40,585 nt of DNA from NCBI GenBank assembly GCA_031267575.1, contig JAIRYN010000010.1, positions 1 to 40,585 on the forward strand, given 5' to 3'. Within the stretch, counting starts at the first letter, position 1, and every line of letters starts with the position of its first letter. Below the pieces are notes generated by a model. The model saw only the letters and a list, made by a program, of their open reading frames with translations. It did not search any database and was not told where the DNA came from. A program made the translations under genes and the position numbers. The DNA comes from Synergistaceae bacterium. GTDB lineage: Bacteria; Synergistota; Synergistia; Synergistales; Aminobacteriaceae. This document shows, piece by piece, positions 16,625 to 24,397 of the stretch.

Positions 16625-17582
16625 CCTTTTGCAAACGAGACGCCAACGTTTCGCCCAACTTCACCGCGTCCTTTCGATCTCCAGAGAGGGAGCCCACACG
16701 GTAGAGATCCTGGTTTTCGTTCACGTAAAGCCCCATGAGATTCATCTCCGTTCCGCTCACCCGCGCGTAGGCCGCCACGGGCAGAGCACACCCTCCCCCC
16801 AGGCTCGCGACAAAGGCGCGCTCGGCCCTGGCGCAGCTCTCGGTGTTGGGGTCGTTTATGGCCTCGATAAACTCGCAATCTTCCTGGCGTCCTTGACAAG
16901 CCAGGCATCCCTGCCCCGCTGCCGGGATCATGTCTTCTGGAGCGAAGATTCTGGAGATACGCGACTCCAACCCAAGACGCCATAATCCCACCGCGGCTAA
17001 AACGAGAAAAGCGTATTCTCCTTTGTCCAGTTTTTTCAAGCGCGTCAGGATATTGCCGCGGATCGGGCGCACGCGGCCGGGCATCAGTCTCGCCAGCTGC
17101 ACGCGACGACGCGCGGCAGAACAGCCGATGTCTCCGTTTTCGTTTATCTTGCGCTCCAAAGGCGACACCAGCGCGTCCCGCGGATCACCTCTCTCGAAAA
17201 AGGCGCAGATCGGGAGACGCTCGTCCTGTTCCATAGGCATATCCTTCAGGCTATGGACCGCCACATCGATTTTCTCGTCCAATAGAGCCTGTTCCAGTTC
17301 CTTCACGAAGAGTCCCTTGACACCGAAGCGGTTTGTTCCGAGGCCGTCTTCTCTTTGCACCAACTGATCGAAGGGGCGAAGGTTCAGGTCTCCTGAGGTC
17401 TTCATCGTCACCAATTTCACGCGAAGCTCAGAGTAGGCGTGGGTGAGAGCTTCCATGACCAGGCGAGCCTGTTGCACGGCCAGCACGCTATCGCGGCTGC
17501 CGACGCGAATAGTTTTCTTTACGCACCTCACGATCTTTCCATTCGAGTTCCCATTTGAGTTTCCATTCGAGTAATCCTCCAT
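16605..17582 (-). CDS. hemC: Hydroxymethylbilane synthase (porphobilinogen deaminase)
   Basis: 325 residues. Family motifs are VGSRDSVLAVQQA, LVTMKTSGD, GLFVKELEQALLDEKIDVAVHSLKDMP and RPIRGNILTRLKKLD. The dipyrromethane-cofactor Cys is C265 in SLGGGCALPVAAYA. It polymerises four porphobilinogens to hydroxymethylbilane, the substrate of HemD encoded next. The N-terminus has an extra low-complexity stretch SNGNSNGNSNG made by three tandem 12-bp units (17537-17572), not part of the usual fold. It starts 51 bp after the phosphatase stop, so it may be co-transcribed with the signalling operon upstream. Confidence 0.95.
   Translation of the reverse strand: MEDYSNGNSNGNSNGKIVRCVKKTIRVGSRDSVLAVQQARLVMEALTHAYSELRVKLVTMKTSGDLNLRPFDQLVQREDGLGTNRFGVKGLFVKELEQALLDEKIDVAVHSLKDMPMEQDERLPICAFFERGDPRDALVSPLERKINENGDIGCSAARRRVQLARLMPGRVRPIRGNILTRLKKLDKGEYAFLVLAAVGLWRLGLESRISRIFAPEDMIPAAGQGCLACQGRQEDCEFIEAINDPNTESCARAERAFVASLGGGCALPVAAYARVSGTEMNLMGLYVNENQDLYRVGSLSGDRKDAVKLGETLASRLQKGEFFGR
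17537..17572. repeat. Three tandem 12-bp units at the start of hemC
   Basis: ttccattcgagt, tcccatttgagt and ttccattcgagt lie in tandem and encode repeated NSNG near the HemC N-terminus. Confidence 0.9.
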
Positions 17583-17633
17583 TGAGCGTGAATTTTAACT
17601 CTTTTTTAGCTCATAATGCAATCCTTTACGTTT

Positions 17634-19316
17634 TTACTGACTGACGCGTTTGCCCTGAGTGGTAGGTTTTTCGTCGTCTGCCCGCCACTCTATGGCGAGT
17701 AGCGTGATGTCGTCGGATTGTTCCGCGCCGTCCGTGAAAGCGTCAATTTCGGCGTTCACCGCGGACACCAGATCTTTCACGGATGATCCGGTGAGGGCTC
17801 TCAGTTTTTTCTTCAGGCGCGTTTCGCCAAATAATTCTCCTTGACGATCAGTGGCTTCGGTCACGCCGTCGGTGTAAAGAAAGAGAACGTCGCTTTTGTC
17901 CAGAGTCACAAAACCTTCTCGATACCTGACGTCCTCCATAGCCGCCAGAGCAAGCCCAGACTTGAGCTTCATATACTCGAACTCGCCACTCTGAGATAAG
18001 AGCGGTGGATTGTGCCCGGCGTTAACGTAGGCCAAATCCCCCGTATTAAGGTCGAGAAAACCCATAAACGTCGTCACGAACATCGAAGTCTCGTTGTTTT
18101 CGCAGAGCGCGTTATTAACGTTCGCGAAAACTTCGCTGAGCAATTTACCGGACTGCGCGTAACTCTTGATGAGCGTCCTAGCTACGACCATAAAGAGCGC
18201 CGCCGGCACTCCTTTGCCCGAAACGTCAGCGATCACGATGGCTAAAACGCTGTCGTTGACGAAAAAGAAGTCGTAGAAGTCGCCGCCTACCTCTTTCGCC
18301 GGGCGCATGGAAGCATAGATGTCGATCTCGCGGCGGTTGGGGAAGGGAGGAAAGACGCGTGGAAGCATATTGGCTTGGATATTCGCCGCTACTGATAGTT
18401 CCGCTCCAATACGCTCCTTTTCGGCGGTGACCATGCTCAAGTTCAGAATATAGACGTGAAGTTCGCGCGCCATGCGGGTAAACGCGTCCGCGAGGGATTC
18501 CAGCTCGTCGCCCGTCTTGATGTTCACGGAAAACGTGGCAAGATCGTCCATTTGTTCGCGCACAATGGTTTTTGCGGCTTTGCCCAGTGTGTCGATCGGT
18601 TTCAACACCGTGAGACGGATGACGAAGAAATACCCGATGATGAACAACGACAAAACACTCGCGATAATCAGAACGATCGTGGCGATAAGTTTGTTTATCC
18701 GCGCGTTGATCATATCCATGGATATGTCGACACTGGATAGCGCGACAGGGTTGCCGCGCGAGTCCCGAATGGTGACGTATGCCGACGCGAGATAACCATA
18801 CTCGTCGTTATTGGTGATTAAAATATGTTCCTCCTTCTCCCGATTCAGAAACACGCCGCGCATAATTTCTTGCCCGCCGCCGTAATAATCGTCGCGGTCG
18901 CCGAGGTCACAAACGCCTGCTTCGCCTTTGTCTCCAGCGTCCCAGACATAAAACATCTGGTCTTCATAGGGAATCACGACATAAAAGTATTTGAGCCCGA
19001 CGATACGCTTCACTTTCTGGAGCGTTTGCCGCACCTGTTCGTAATAATCGTCCTTGGTCAATGTGGAGGCGTATTCCGCGATTTTATTTCCATCGATGGT
19101 TTCGGCGGCTATCTTCGCTTCGTTAAACACGACGTTCGCGTAGTAAGCTTCCATGCTTCTACGGTAGTTACGGGCGATGACGACGCTCAAGACCGTGATG
19201 AGCACGAGCGCCATGACGAATAACCCTGAAAGGAATTTCAGTTGGAGTTTCCCGCGCCATTTCAGCGCCAGACCAGATTTTTTCATATCTCTCCGCTTCA
19301 TATCTCTTCGCTTCAT
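17634..19316 (-). CDS. Membrane-bound SpoIIE/RsbU-type PP2C phosphatase with extracytoplasmic sensor and HAMP domain
   Basis: The frame opens at 19358, but those codons overlap the preceding gene; I place the start at ATG 19316, with further in-frame ATGs at 19301 and 19286. Numbering from 19358, there is a membrane helix at 42-62, an extracytoplasmic Cache-like region 63-225 (WDAGDKGEAGVCDLGD, SSVDISMD), a second helix about 226-247, HAMP 248-300, a short coiled linker, and a PP2C phosphatase from about 340. Catalytic metal motifs are present: GGDFYDFF (358-365), DVSGKGVPAALF (378-389), LYTDGVTEATD and SDDITLLAIEW. Such proteins dephosphorylate a STAS anti-anti-sigma factor in response to a signal. 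The STAS protein and its RsbW-like kinase are encoded upstream in the same operon. The start region is built from 15-bp repeats that copy the ribosome-binding site and ATG. Confidence 0.9.
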   Translation of the reverse strand: MKRRDMKRRDMKKSGLALKWRGKLQLKFLSGLFVMALVLITVLSVVIARNYRRSMEAYYANVVFNEAKIAAETIDGNKIAEYASTLTKDDYYEQVRQTLQKVKRIVGLKYFYVVIPYEDQMFYVWDAGDKGEAGVCDLGDRDDYYGGGQEIMRGVFLNREKEEHILITNNDEYGYLASAYVTIRDSRGNPVALSSVDISMDMINARINKLIATIVLIIASVLSLFIIGYFFVIRLTVLKPIDTLGKAAKTIVREQMDDLATFSVNIKTGDELESLADAFTRMARELHVYILNLSMVTAEKERIGAELSVAANIQANMLPRVFPPFPNRREIDIYASMRPAKEVGGDFYDFFFVNDSVLAIVIADVSGKGVPAALFMVVARTLIKSYAQSGKLLSEVFANVNNALCENNETSMFVTTFMGFLDLNTGDLAYVNAGHNPPLLSQSGEFEYMKLKSGLALAAMEDVRYREGFVTLDKSDVLFLYTDGVTEATDRQGELFGETRLKKKLRALTGSSVKDLVSAVNAEIDAFTDGAEQSDDITLLAIEWRADDEKPTTQGKRVSQ

Positions 19317-19324
19317 ATCTCTTT
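19284..19324. repeat. 15-bp tandem repeats copying the translation start of the phosphatase gene
   Basis: On the minus strand the unit agagatATGaagcg(a/g) occurs two and two-thirds times, encoding repeated KRRDM and giving three possible ATG starts, each with a purine-rich stretch before it. Confidence 0.85.
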
Positions 19325-19327
19325 GCT

Positions 19328-20161
19328 TTATACCTCTCCGCCGTCGGAACTGACGCAAAGTCGTAAGTGTCCGTCCACAACACCGTACAATATTTTATTC
19401 TCACGAACGAATAGAATATCCGCGTCACCAGCGCCGATTTTATACATTCCTGTCGCGAGCTCGTTGACGTTGAAGAATAAACCGTTCACAATGACTCTCG
19501 TAAGTTTGTTGTATTTGCGATAGACGCTCTTGGCCTCCGCTAGCGTCATATCGTGATGCAACATCATAATCGCGTTTTCAGGACGCTTCCAATAGGGGAA
19601 CGTTTCGGTCTGTGGCGCCGCAGCGCTCCAATATCGCTCGAAACCACTCATCACTTCCCGCGTCATGTCGTGCGCCGCCGCCGCGCATTTCAAATAGACG
19701 TCTACGCTGTCCTCGTTTTCCATTATCGGGAAATGGCGCTGTATTAAAATATCCCCTTTATCGATTTGCGGAGTGATTTTGTGAAGCGTCACGCCGGTTT
19801 TCTCCATGCCGCGCTCCATCGCGCACTCCACCGGATAATAACTTCGTCCGACCGGCAGAAGCGAAGCGTGAATATTCATACCTCTAAAACGAGAATCCTC
19901 CGGTACGGGAATCTTATAATTATACTCCGCGACGAAAAACAATTCGCAGCCCATCTCGTTTATATACTCCATCATACGCGCTTCCGTTATCTGCGTATAG
20001 TGAACGGGTATCCGGTGAAGCCGCGCTAGCGCGACGACATTTCTCTCGCAAAAATAATCCTCTTCTTTACGGTAAGTGTAGAGCGCCACGATCTCGTGGT
20101 TGAACAATAAATGTTGAAAAACCTTTAAAAACACGTCGGATCCGAAATAAACTATTTTCAT
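19328..20161 (-). CDS. Formyltransferase-family protein (Fmt/ArnA-like)
   Basis: 277 residues, with the formyl-transferase fold from the N-terminus (MKIVYFGSDVFLKVFQHLL). The catalytic triad Asn-His-Asp is intact: N96 and H98 in GMNIHASLLP and D134 in PQIDKGDIL. The 38-residue spacing between N and D is the same as in E. coli Fmt. The C-terminal part (about 200-277) does not resemble the tRNA-binding domain of methionyl-tRNA formyltransferase, and the protein is shorter, so a small-molecule amine or amino-sugar substrate using N10-formyl-tetrahydrofolate is more likely. It is embedded in the partner-switching operon, 8 bp after the MATE gene and immediately before the phosphatase. Its link to signalling is unexplained. 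Confidence 0.75.
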   Translation of the reverse strand: MKIVYFGSDVFLKVFQHLLFNHEIVALYTYRKEEDYFCERNVVALARLHRIPVHYTQITEARMMEYINEMGCELFFVAEYNYKIPVPEDSRFRGMNIHASLLPVGRSYYPVECAMERGMEKTGVTLHKITPQIDKGDILIQRHFPIMENEDSVDVYLKCAAAAHDMTREVMSGFERYWSAAAPQTETFPYWKRPENAIMMLHHDMTLAEAKSVYRKYNKLTRVIVNGLFFNVNELATGMYKIGAGDADILFVRENKILYGVVDGHLRLCVSSDGGEV

Positions 20162-20169
20162 ACGTTCAC

Positions 20170-21906
20170 CTATATTTTCACCACAAGGGAATTGAATCCG
20201 CCGTACTGCCTGTAAAAGAAATCCTTCGCCTTCTGTTTGACGACGCTCATACCCATAGCGTCCATGTCGAAACCGCCTTTCTCACTCGCTTTGTTCGTGC
20301 TCAGAGCGAACGGGTTGAAAAACCTGGCGTTGTCGCGTATGTGCAGCGTGAACATCCCGTCTGTTTCCGCCACAATCGTTATCTTTATATAACACTCGCG
20401 AACGTTTAGACCGCGAAAACCGTTTTGCACGATAGCGAGACATAATTCCTCTATGGTCATAGTAACGTAGAACACTTGCTTTGCTTCCGCTCTCCACATT
20501 TCGCAAAACGCTTCTGCCTGTACGCTTGCCGCGACGATTTCCTCGTTTTTGCCGCGCACGGAACCATGGTAAATTCGGGAAGAGTCGAATTGTTCTTTTG
20601 TGCGACCGTGCAATTTGGCGTAAAGCATCCATGTCGGCAAAGACAAGGCCTCCGTCACGGGAAATAACCACCAGAACATATCTGCGTCCCAAAGCGCGAA
20701 CGCTACGGTCATGGGCAAAAGCACAACGCAGCCGCGAAGCGTCGCGACGACAAAACTCTCGCGGTCCCTACCACAAGACTGAAAATATCCAGCCGACAGA
20801 AGGGATATTCCCGCAAAGACCGACCCCACGCAAAACAATCTCAAAGCGAAAACGCCGGTGCCTATCGCTTCTGCGTCCCAAAGCCCGAACAGCGCGCAGG
20901 TCTGTGGCGCGAAGACGGCGATAACGAGGGCCATGAGAAGGCCAGCCGTTCCCCCGTAAATAAACGATAACCGCAGAGCCGAACGCTCACCCTCTTCCCA
21001 GTGTTCGCCGTGATAAGTGCTTGCGATAGGCTGCGTGGCCCGGATCGTTCCCTCGTAAAGATACAATATCAGGTACGCGGCGTTTTGCAACATATCGAAC
21101 ACGGCAACAGATGTTTCGTTCCCCGCGCGGATCAGATAATTGTTGCTGAACATGATAAAGACGAGCGAGAAGAGATATTGCACCGAACCGGAAAATCCCT
21201 CGCCGAACGCGGAAAAGGCGTAACCGGGCGCAAAGGCAGTTTTTTTTACTTGAAGAACATGCTTTTTTCCAAAAAGTCCGGGCAAATAAATTAGGATGGC
21301 GACAACCTGTCCTATAGCTGTTGAAAGCGCCGCTCCCGCCGTTCCCATCCCGAGCGCCAATACGAACAGCACGTTCAAGGTGATATCCAGTATGTTCCCC
21401 ACGACCGAGCCTATTCCAGCAAGTTTCCCGTTGTCGTCGTTGCGCAGATAGTAGTTCAGCAGGTTCGACAGGTAAAAAAGTGGTGTCGCCGTCACGAGTA
21501 TCCTTAAATAGCTTTTTGTCGCGCCGTACAATACACCGTCGGTTGGAACTGTGCCGAGAGCCCAAAGCAATTCTTCCATAAAGGCATTTCCCAAGACAGC
21601 AGTCAGTACGCTCACGCCGAGCGCCGTCTGCGTAACGCGGTTGAAACTTGAAATCGCGTCTTCGACCCTGCCGTCGCTCAAGAGTTGGGAATAGCGGACG
21701 GACCCGCCGATGCCAAAACCGTGAACCAGCGCGCAGTTGATCATATATACGGGCAAAATCAGCGAAACGGCGGCAAGCCCAACGGACCCCATACGCTGGC
21801 CCACCACGACAGCATCGGCGATATCGGACAACGCCCAGCCTATGGAAGATACGATGGCCGGGATCCACAGTTTCCGGAAAATATTCGTGGTGAATCTGTC
21901 GGTCAT
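20170..21906 (-). CDS. MATE-family transporter fused to a degenerate GHKL (RsbW-like) ATPase domain
   Basis: 578 residues. Residues 1 to about 430 form a MATE multidrug/toxin extrusion transporter of about 12 helices (IADAVVVGQRMGSVGLAAVSLILP, NYYLRNDDNGKLAGIGSVVGNILDITLNVLFV). Residues about 455-578 resemble an anti-sigma-factor-type GHKL ATPase with N-box MTIEELCLAIVQNGF, D-box HIRDNARFFNP and G2 region MDAMGMSVVKQKAKDF. Compared with the RsbW-like protein encoded next to it (N-box EEIFVN, DSGVPYDP, GGLGIF), the N-box Asn is Ala (A491), the D-box Gly is Ala (A527) and the G2 box reads AMG. The tail is therefore probably catalytically dead. The gene overlaps the RsbW-like gene by 4 bp, so the products are translationally coupled. 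I infer a transporter that binds, or is gated by, a partner-switching protein. Confidence 0.85.
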   Translation of the reverse strand: MTDRFTTNIFRKLWIPAIVSSIGWALSDIADAVVVGQRMGSVGLAAVSLILPVYMINCALVHGFGIGGSVRYSQLLSDGRVEDAISSFNRVTQTALGVSVLTAVLGNAFMEELLWALGTVPTDGVLYGATKSYLRILVTATPLFYLSNLLNYYLRNDDNGKLAGIGSVVGNILDITLNVLFVLALGMGTAGAALSTAIGQVVAILIYLPGLFGKKHVLQVKKTAFAPGYAFSAFGEGFSGSVQYLFSLVFIMFSNNYLIRAGNETSVAVFDMLQNAAYLILYLYEGTIRATQPIASTYHGEHWEEGERSALRLSFIYGGTAGLLMALVIAVFAPQTCALFGLWDAEAIGTGVFALRLFCVGSVFAGISLLSAGYFQSCGRDRESFVVATLRGCVVLLPMTVAFALWDADMFWWLFPVTEALSLPTWMLYAKLHGRTKEQFDSSRIYHGSVRGKNEEIVAASVQAEAFCEMWRAEAKQVFYVTMTIEELCLAIVQNGFRGLNVRECYIKITIVAETDGMFTLHIRDNARFFNPFALSTNKASEKGGFDMDAMGMSVVKQKAKDFFYRQYGGFNSLVVKI

Positions 21907-22310
21907 GCTTTCGTGCTGCCTATTTCCTTTATTATGGTGAGAATATTCTTATTTTTATCACGGCGATAAGAGATGCTATCCATAAGAGATTTTGCCATAA
22001 AAATACCAAGTCCTCCAATCTCACGTTCCTCGGCGGAGAGCGTGATGTCAGGGTCGGCTTTTTGTAAGGGGTCATAAGGAACGCCGCTATCCTCAAACTC
22101 AATTGTCGTGTCGCCACTGCTGGCGACACGCACGACCACTTTGCCAGTGTCTGATGTGTAGGCATATTGGGCTATATTGACGAAAATTTCCTCAGCAGCT
22201 AACAATATTTTATTCCGTACTTTTCCCGGCAAACCAGATATCGCGTCGACGATAAATTCGAGCACCGTGTCGAGATTCTGCACCTCCGCCTCTATTTCCA
22301 GTTCTCTCAT
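21903..22310 (-). CDS. RsbW/SpoIIAB-like anti-sigma factor serine kinase (GHKL ATPase)
   Basis: 135 residues, the usual size. The N-box AAEEIFVNIAQYAY has both Glu41 and Asn45, which hold the Mg-ATP. The D-box is EDSGVPYDP (D74, G76) and the G2 box is GGLGIFMAK (99-107). All catalytic elements are intact, so it should phosphorylate the STAS protein encoded just upstream, with which it overlaps by 4 bp. Such kinases usually also bind a sigma factor or another output protein; no sigma gene is in the window. A 4-bp overlap with the MATE fusion gene follows. Confidence 0.9.
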   Translation of the reverse strand: MRELEIEAEVQNLDTVLEFIVDAISGLPGKVRNKILLAAEEIFVNIAQYAYTSDTGKVVVRVASSGDTTIEFEDSGVPYDPLQKADPDITLSAEEREIGGLGIFMAKSLMDSISYRRDKNKNILTIIKEIGSTKA

Positions 22311-22621
22311 TGTCGTTTATCGCTCTCAATATTGAGTATATCCGCGAATCCCGTCATCTCGAACACCTCCATAATCGCGCTCGATATATGGGTGAGCTTC
22401 AGATAACTCCCCACGGCCGTCGCGCGTTTGTGCCCCGCGAGCAGTATCCGTAGCCCCGCGCTGGAGATGTAAGGTACATTAGAAAAATCCAGCGTGACAT
22501 TTTTGTACTCGTCAATCGCGGCGTTAATTTCGGGTTGGACCTGCGGCGACGTGACGGTGTCGAGTCGTCCGTCAAGTGAAAAAACGCATCCACCGTCGGT
22601 GGCGATTTGTGTCGTCTTCAT
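22307..22621 (-). CDS. STAS-domain anti-anti-sigma factor (RsbV/SpoIIAA-like)
   Basis: 104 residues, a single STAS domain: VTLDFSNVPYISSAGLRILL is the hallmark segment. The expected phosphorylated serine is Ser54, aligned to the Ser of DSxGL in SpoIIAA. The usual Asp before it is Ser. It is the first gene of the operon, behind a strong GGAGGAG site, and overlaps the kinase gene by 4 bp. When dephosphorylated by the SpoIIE-type phosphatase at the operon end, it would bind the kinase and free the unknown output protein. Confidence 0.92.
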   Translation of the reverse strand: MKTTQIATDGGCVFSLDGRLDTVTSPQVQPEINAAIDEYKNVTLDFSNVPYISSAGLRILLAGHKRATAVGSYLKLTHISSAIMEVFEMTGFADILNIESDKRQ

Positions 22622-22734
22622 GAAAAACTCCTCCTCGCATTTAAAGCGTTACCTCTATGATGTGTATAGATTCTCATGACTTTTCTTTTTTGTCTATACT
22701 ACTAAAGGCTAAAGGAAATTATTGTTTCTCTGTG

Positions 22735-22902
22735 ATAATGGGGTATATGGCCTAACGGAACCCACTCTTTGGACGTGAGGGCGTAGATTGTGAAGGCCAT
22801 CGTATAGTATAGATATAAATATCTATTCATATTCACTTATATTATCAGATTCCTTCTTATTGACATCACGATAGTAGCTTGTTATGCTTCTTTCGTACTA
22901 TG
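22735..22902 (+). repeat. Dispersed repeat R2 with the same sigma-70 promoter
   Basis: This segment resembles 13043-13207: the left part (ATATGGCCTAACGGAACC) and the right part (CCTTCTTATTGACATCACGATAG and onward to TTTCGTA, about 22851-22897) are conserved, with a diverged AT-rich middle of nearly the same length. Confidence 0.6.
22860..22888 (+). promoter_or_regulatory. Sigma-70 promoter TTGACA-17-TATGCT in repeat R2
   Basis: TTGACA (22860-22865), a 17-bp spacer and TATGCT (22883-22888). It points toward the sulfate operon, 390 bp before its first ATG. Confidence 0.5.
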
Positions 22903-23002
22903 AATAAATACTTATGTCTATATTATACAATGGCCTCCCTACGAAGCCTTCTAAGCTTTTTGTAACAACCTGTTTATTATTCGAACTGTGTTCAGTCAAG
23001 AT

Positions 23003-23042
23003 GTTGACATTAAAAACGGAAGGTTGACATTAAAAACGGAAG
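23003..23042 (+). repeat. 20-bp tandem duplication carrying a -35 box
   Basis: The 20-bp unit gttgacattaaaaacggaag occurs twice in tandem at 23003-23042, duplicating TTGACA at 23004-23009 and 23024-23029. Confidence 0.9.
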
Positions 23043-23051
23043 TGTTAAAAT
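23024..23051 (+). promoter_or_regulatory. Promoter of the sulfate operon
   Basis: TTGACA (23024-23029), a 16-bp spacer and TAAAAT (23046-23051). It implies an untranslated leader of about 220 nt before the ATG at 23279. The leader contains small hairpins (ggcg-ttg-cgcc at 23152-23162, accgt...acggt near 23179-23195) and a run of seven T after taggaa at 23229-23241, which could allow attenuation. No known riboswitch motif was recognised. Confidence 0.5.
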
Positions 23052-23278
23052 ACATCTTAAATTTATAATACATATTATAGATATTATATTTATATATTAT
23101 ATATACGATATTTATGTATTCGAGGTAATTTTTGATGTTTGTCATGATGTGGCGTTGCGCCGGGTCTCCGCTAGAAGAACCGTCCCACGAACGGTGTATT
23201 TCCTGAAGAAGCGAAGTAGCTGTTGCTGTAGGAATTTTTTTATTCACCTAAAGACCTAAAGAAAAGAGGATATTACCC

Positions 23279-24325
23279 ATGAAAACGTTATTTTCCCAAA
23301 CAACGAGAAAAGCCCTGGCCTTTGTATGGCTCACCATTTTCTTCATGACATTCGTCGCGTTCGCGTCTTACGCGGCCGAGGCCGCCAATTTAAAACCCGT
23401 GGAAATTACCAACGTGTCTTACGACCCCACGAGGGAGTTCTACGAGGACTATAACAAGGCATTTCAGGAATACTGGAAGAACAAAAGCGGACAGGACGTG
23501 ACTATCGTTCAATCTCACGGCGGTTCGGGCAAACAGGCCCGGTCGGTGCTGGAGGGTAACGAGGCCGACGTGGTGACGCTGGCCCTGGAACAGGACATTG
23601 TGGAACTGGAGAAGGGCGGTTTGATCGAACCAGGATGGATACAGGAACTTCCGAGGAACAGCGCGCCCTATACCTCAACCATCGTCTTTCTGGTGAGAAA
23701 AGGGAACCCCAAAAACATTCACGATTGGGACGACATCGTGAAGCCGGGGGTTAAAATTATTACCCCGGATCCCAAAACATCGGGGGGCGCGCAGTGGAAT
23801 TTCCTGGCAGCCTGGGCCTTCGCGCTCAATTTGTATCAGGGAGACGAGGCCCAAACTACGCAGTTTCTTAAAGACTTGTACGGCAACGTGACCGTGCTGG
23901 ATTCCGGCGCACGGGGCTCCACCACGACCTTCGTGGAAAACGGACAGGGTGATGTGCTGCTGGCGTGGGAAAACGAGGCATTTCTGTCCCTTAAAAAATA
24001 TCCGAACGACTTTGAAATCGTGACTCCCAGCATCAGCATTCTGGCTCAGCCTTCCGTGGCGGTCGTCGATGAGGTGGCGAAAAAGAGAAGCACCCAGGAA
24101 GTCGCGAAAGCGTACTTGGAGTACCTCTATTCCGACACGGCGCAGCGCCTGGAGGCCCAACACTACTACCGCCCTTCTAATCCGGATATCCTGAAGGAAT
24201 TTGCCTCCGTTTTCGACTTGCAGGCGAAACTGGTCAACATCAACGACGATTTCGGAGGTTGGCAGGCGGCAAAGACAAGGTTCTTCATAGACGGAGCCAT
24301 TTTTGACCAGATCTACAGAAAATAG
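23279..24325 (+). CDS. sbp: Sulfate ABC transporter substrate-binding protein
   Basis: 348 residues, with signal peptide in the first 32 or so (FFMTFVAFASYAAEA). The mature protein has the sulfate/thiosulfate-binding signatures VSYDPTREFYEDYNKAF, QSHGGSGKQARSVLEG and ADVVTLALEQDI, plus TPDPKTSGGAQWNFLAAW; Ser and Gly backbone groups of these loops bind desolvated sulfate in the family. It is the first gene of a long operon that continues with the permeases cysT and cysW and the ATPase cysA. An AGAGGA site lies about 10 bp before the ATG. Confidence 0.95.
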   Translation: MKTLFSQTTRKALAFVWLTIFFMTFVAFASYAAEAANLKPVEITNVSYDPTREFYEDYNKAFQEYWKNKSGQDVTIVQSHGGSGKQARSVLEGNEADVVTLALEQDIVELEKGGLIEPGWIQELPRNSAPYTSTIVFLVRKGNPKNIHDWDDIVKPGVKIITPDPKTSGGAQWNFLAAWAFALNLYQGDEAQTTQFLKDLYGNVTVLDSGARGSTTTFVENGQGDVLLAWENEAFLSLKKYPNDFEIVTPSISILAQPSVAVVDEVAKKRSTQEVAKAYLEYLYSDTAQRLEAQHYYRPSNPDILKEFASVFDLQAKLVNINDDFGGWQAAKTRFFIDGAIFDQIYRK

Positions 24326-24353
24326 TCTCCGCGCGAACAGGGGGATCTTCATA

Positions 24354-24397
24354 TTGATGGGAAAATTGATTTGATGGGAAAATTGATGGGAAAATTG
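24354..24397. repeat. 12-bp repeats copying the cysT translation start
   Basis: ttgatgggaaaa occurs at 24354-24365, 24371-24382 and 24383-24394, creating several ATG codons each preceded by GGGA. Confidence 0.85.

Larger units (their letters stand above)
22996..23247 (-). pseudogene. Possible gene remnant or small ORF, unrecognised
   Basis: A GTG-started frame of 83 codons opposite the sulfate operon leader. The first 40 or so codons read like normal protein (TSLLQEIHRSWDGSSSGDPA) with balanced codons, then the frame passes into AT-rich low-complexity sequence rich in Tyr, Ile and Asn. There is no clear ribosome-binding site. It may be the start of a decayed gene, or chance. I do not recognise it. 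Confidence 0.2.

Noticed and set aside
20987-21868. 293-codon minus-strand frame overlapping the MATE gene
   Set aside because: Out-of-frame shadow of the MATE gene, extremely Arg-rich, no recognisable domain.
23052-23278. SAM or cobalamin riboswitch before the sulfate operon
   Set aside because: None of the conserved core motifs that I know for these riboswitches could be found in the leader.
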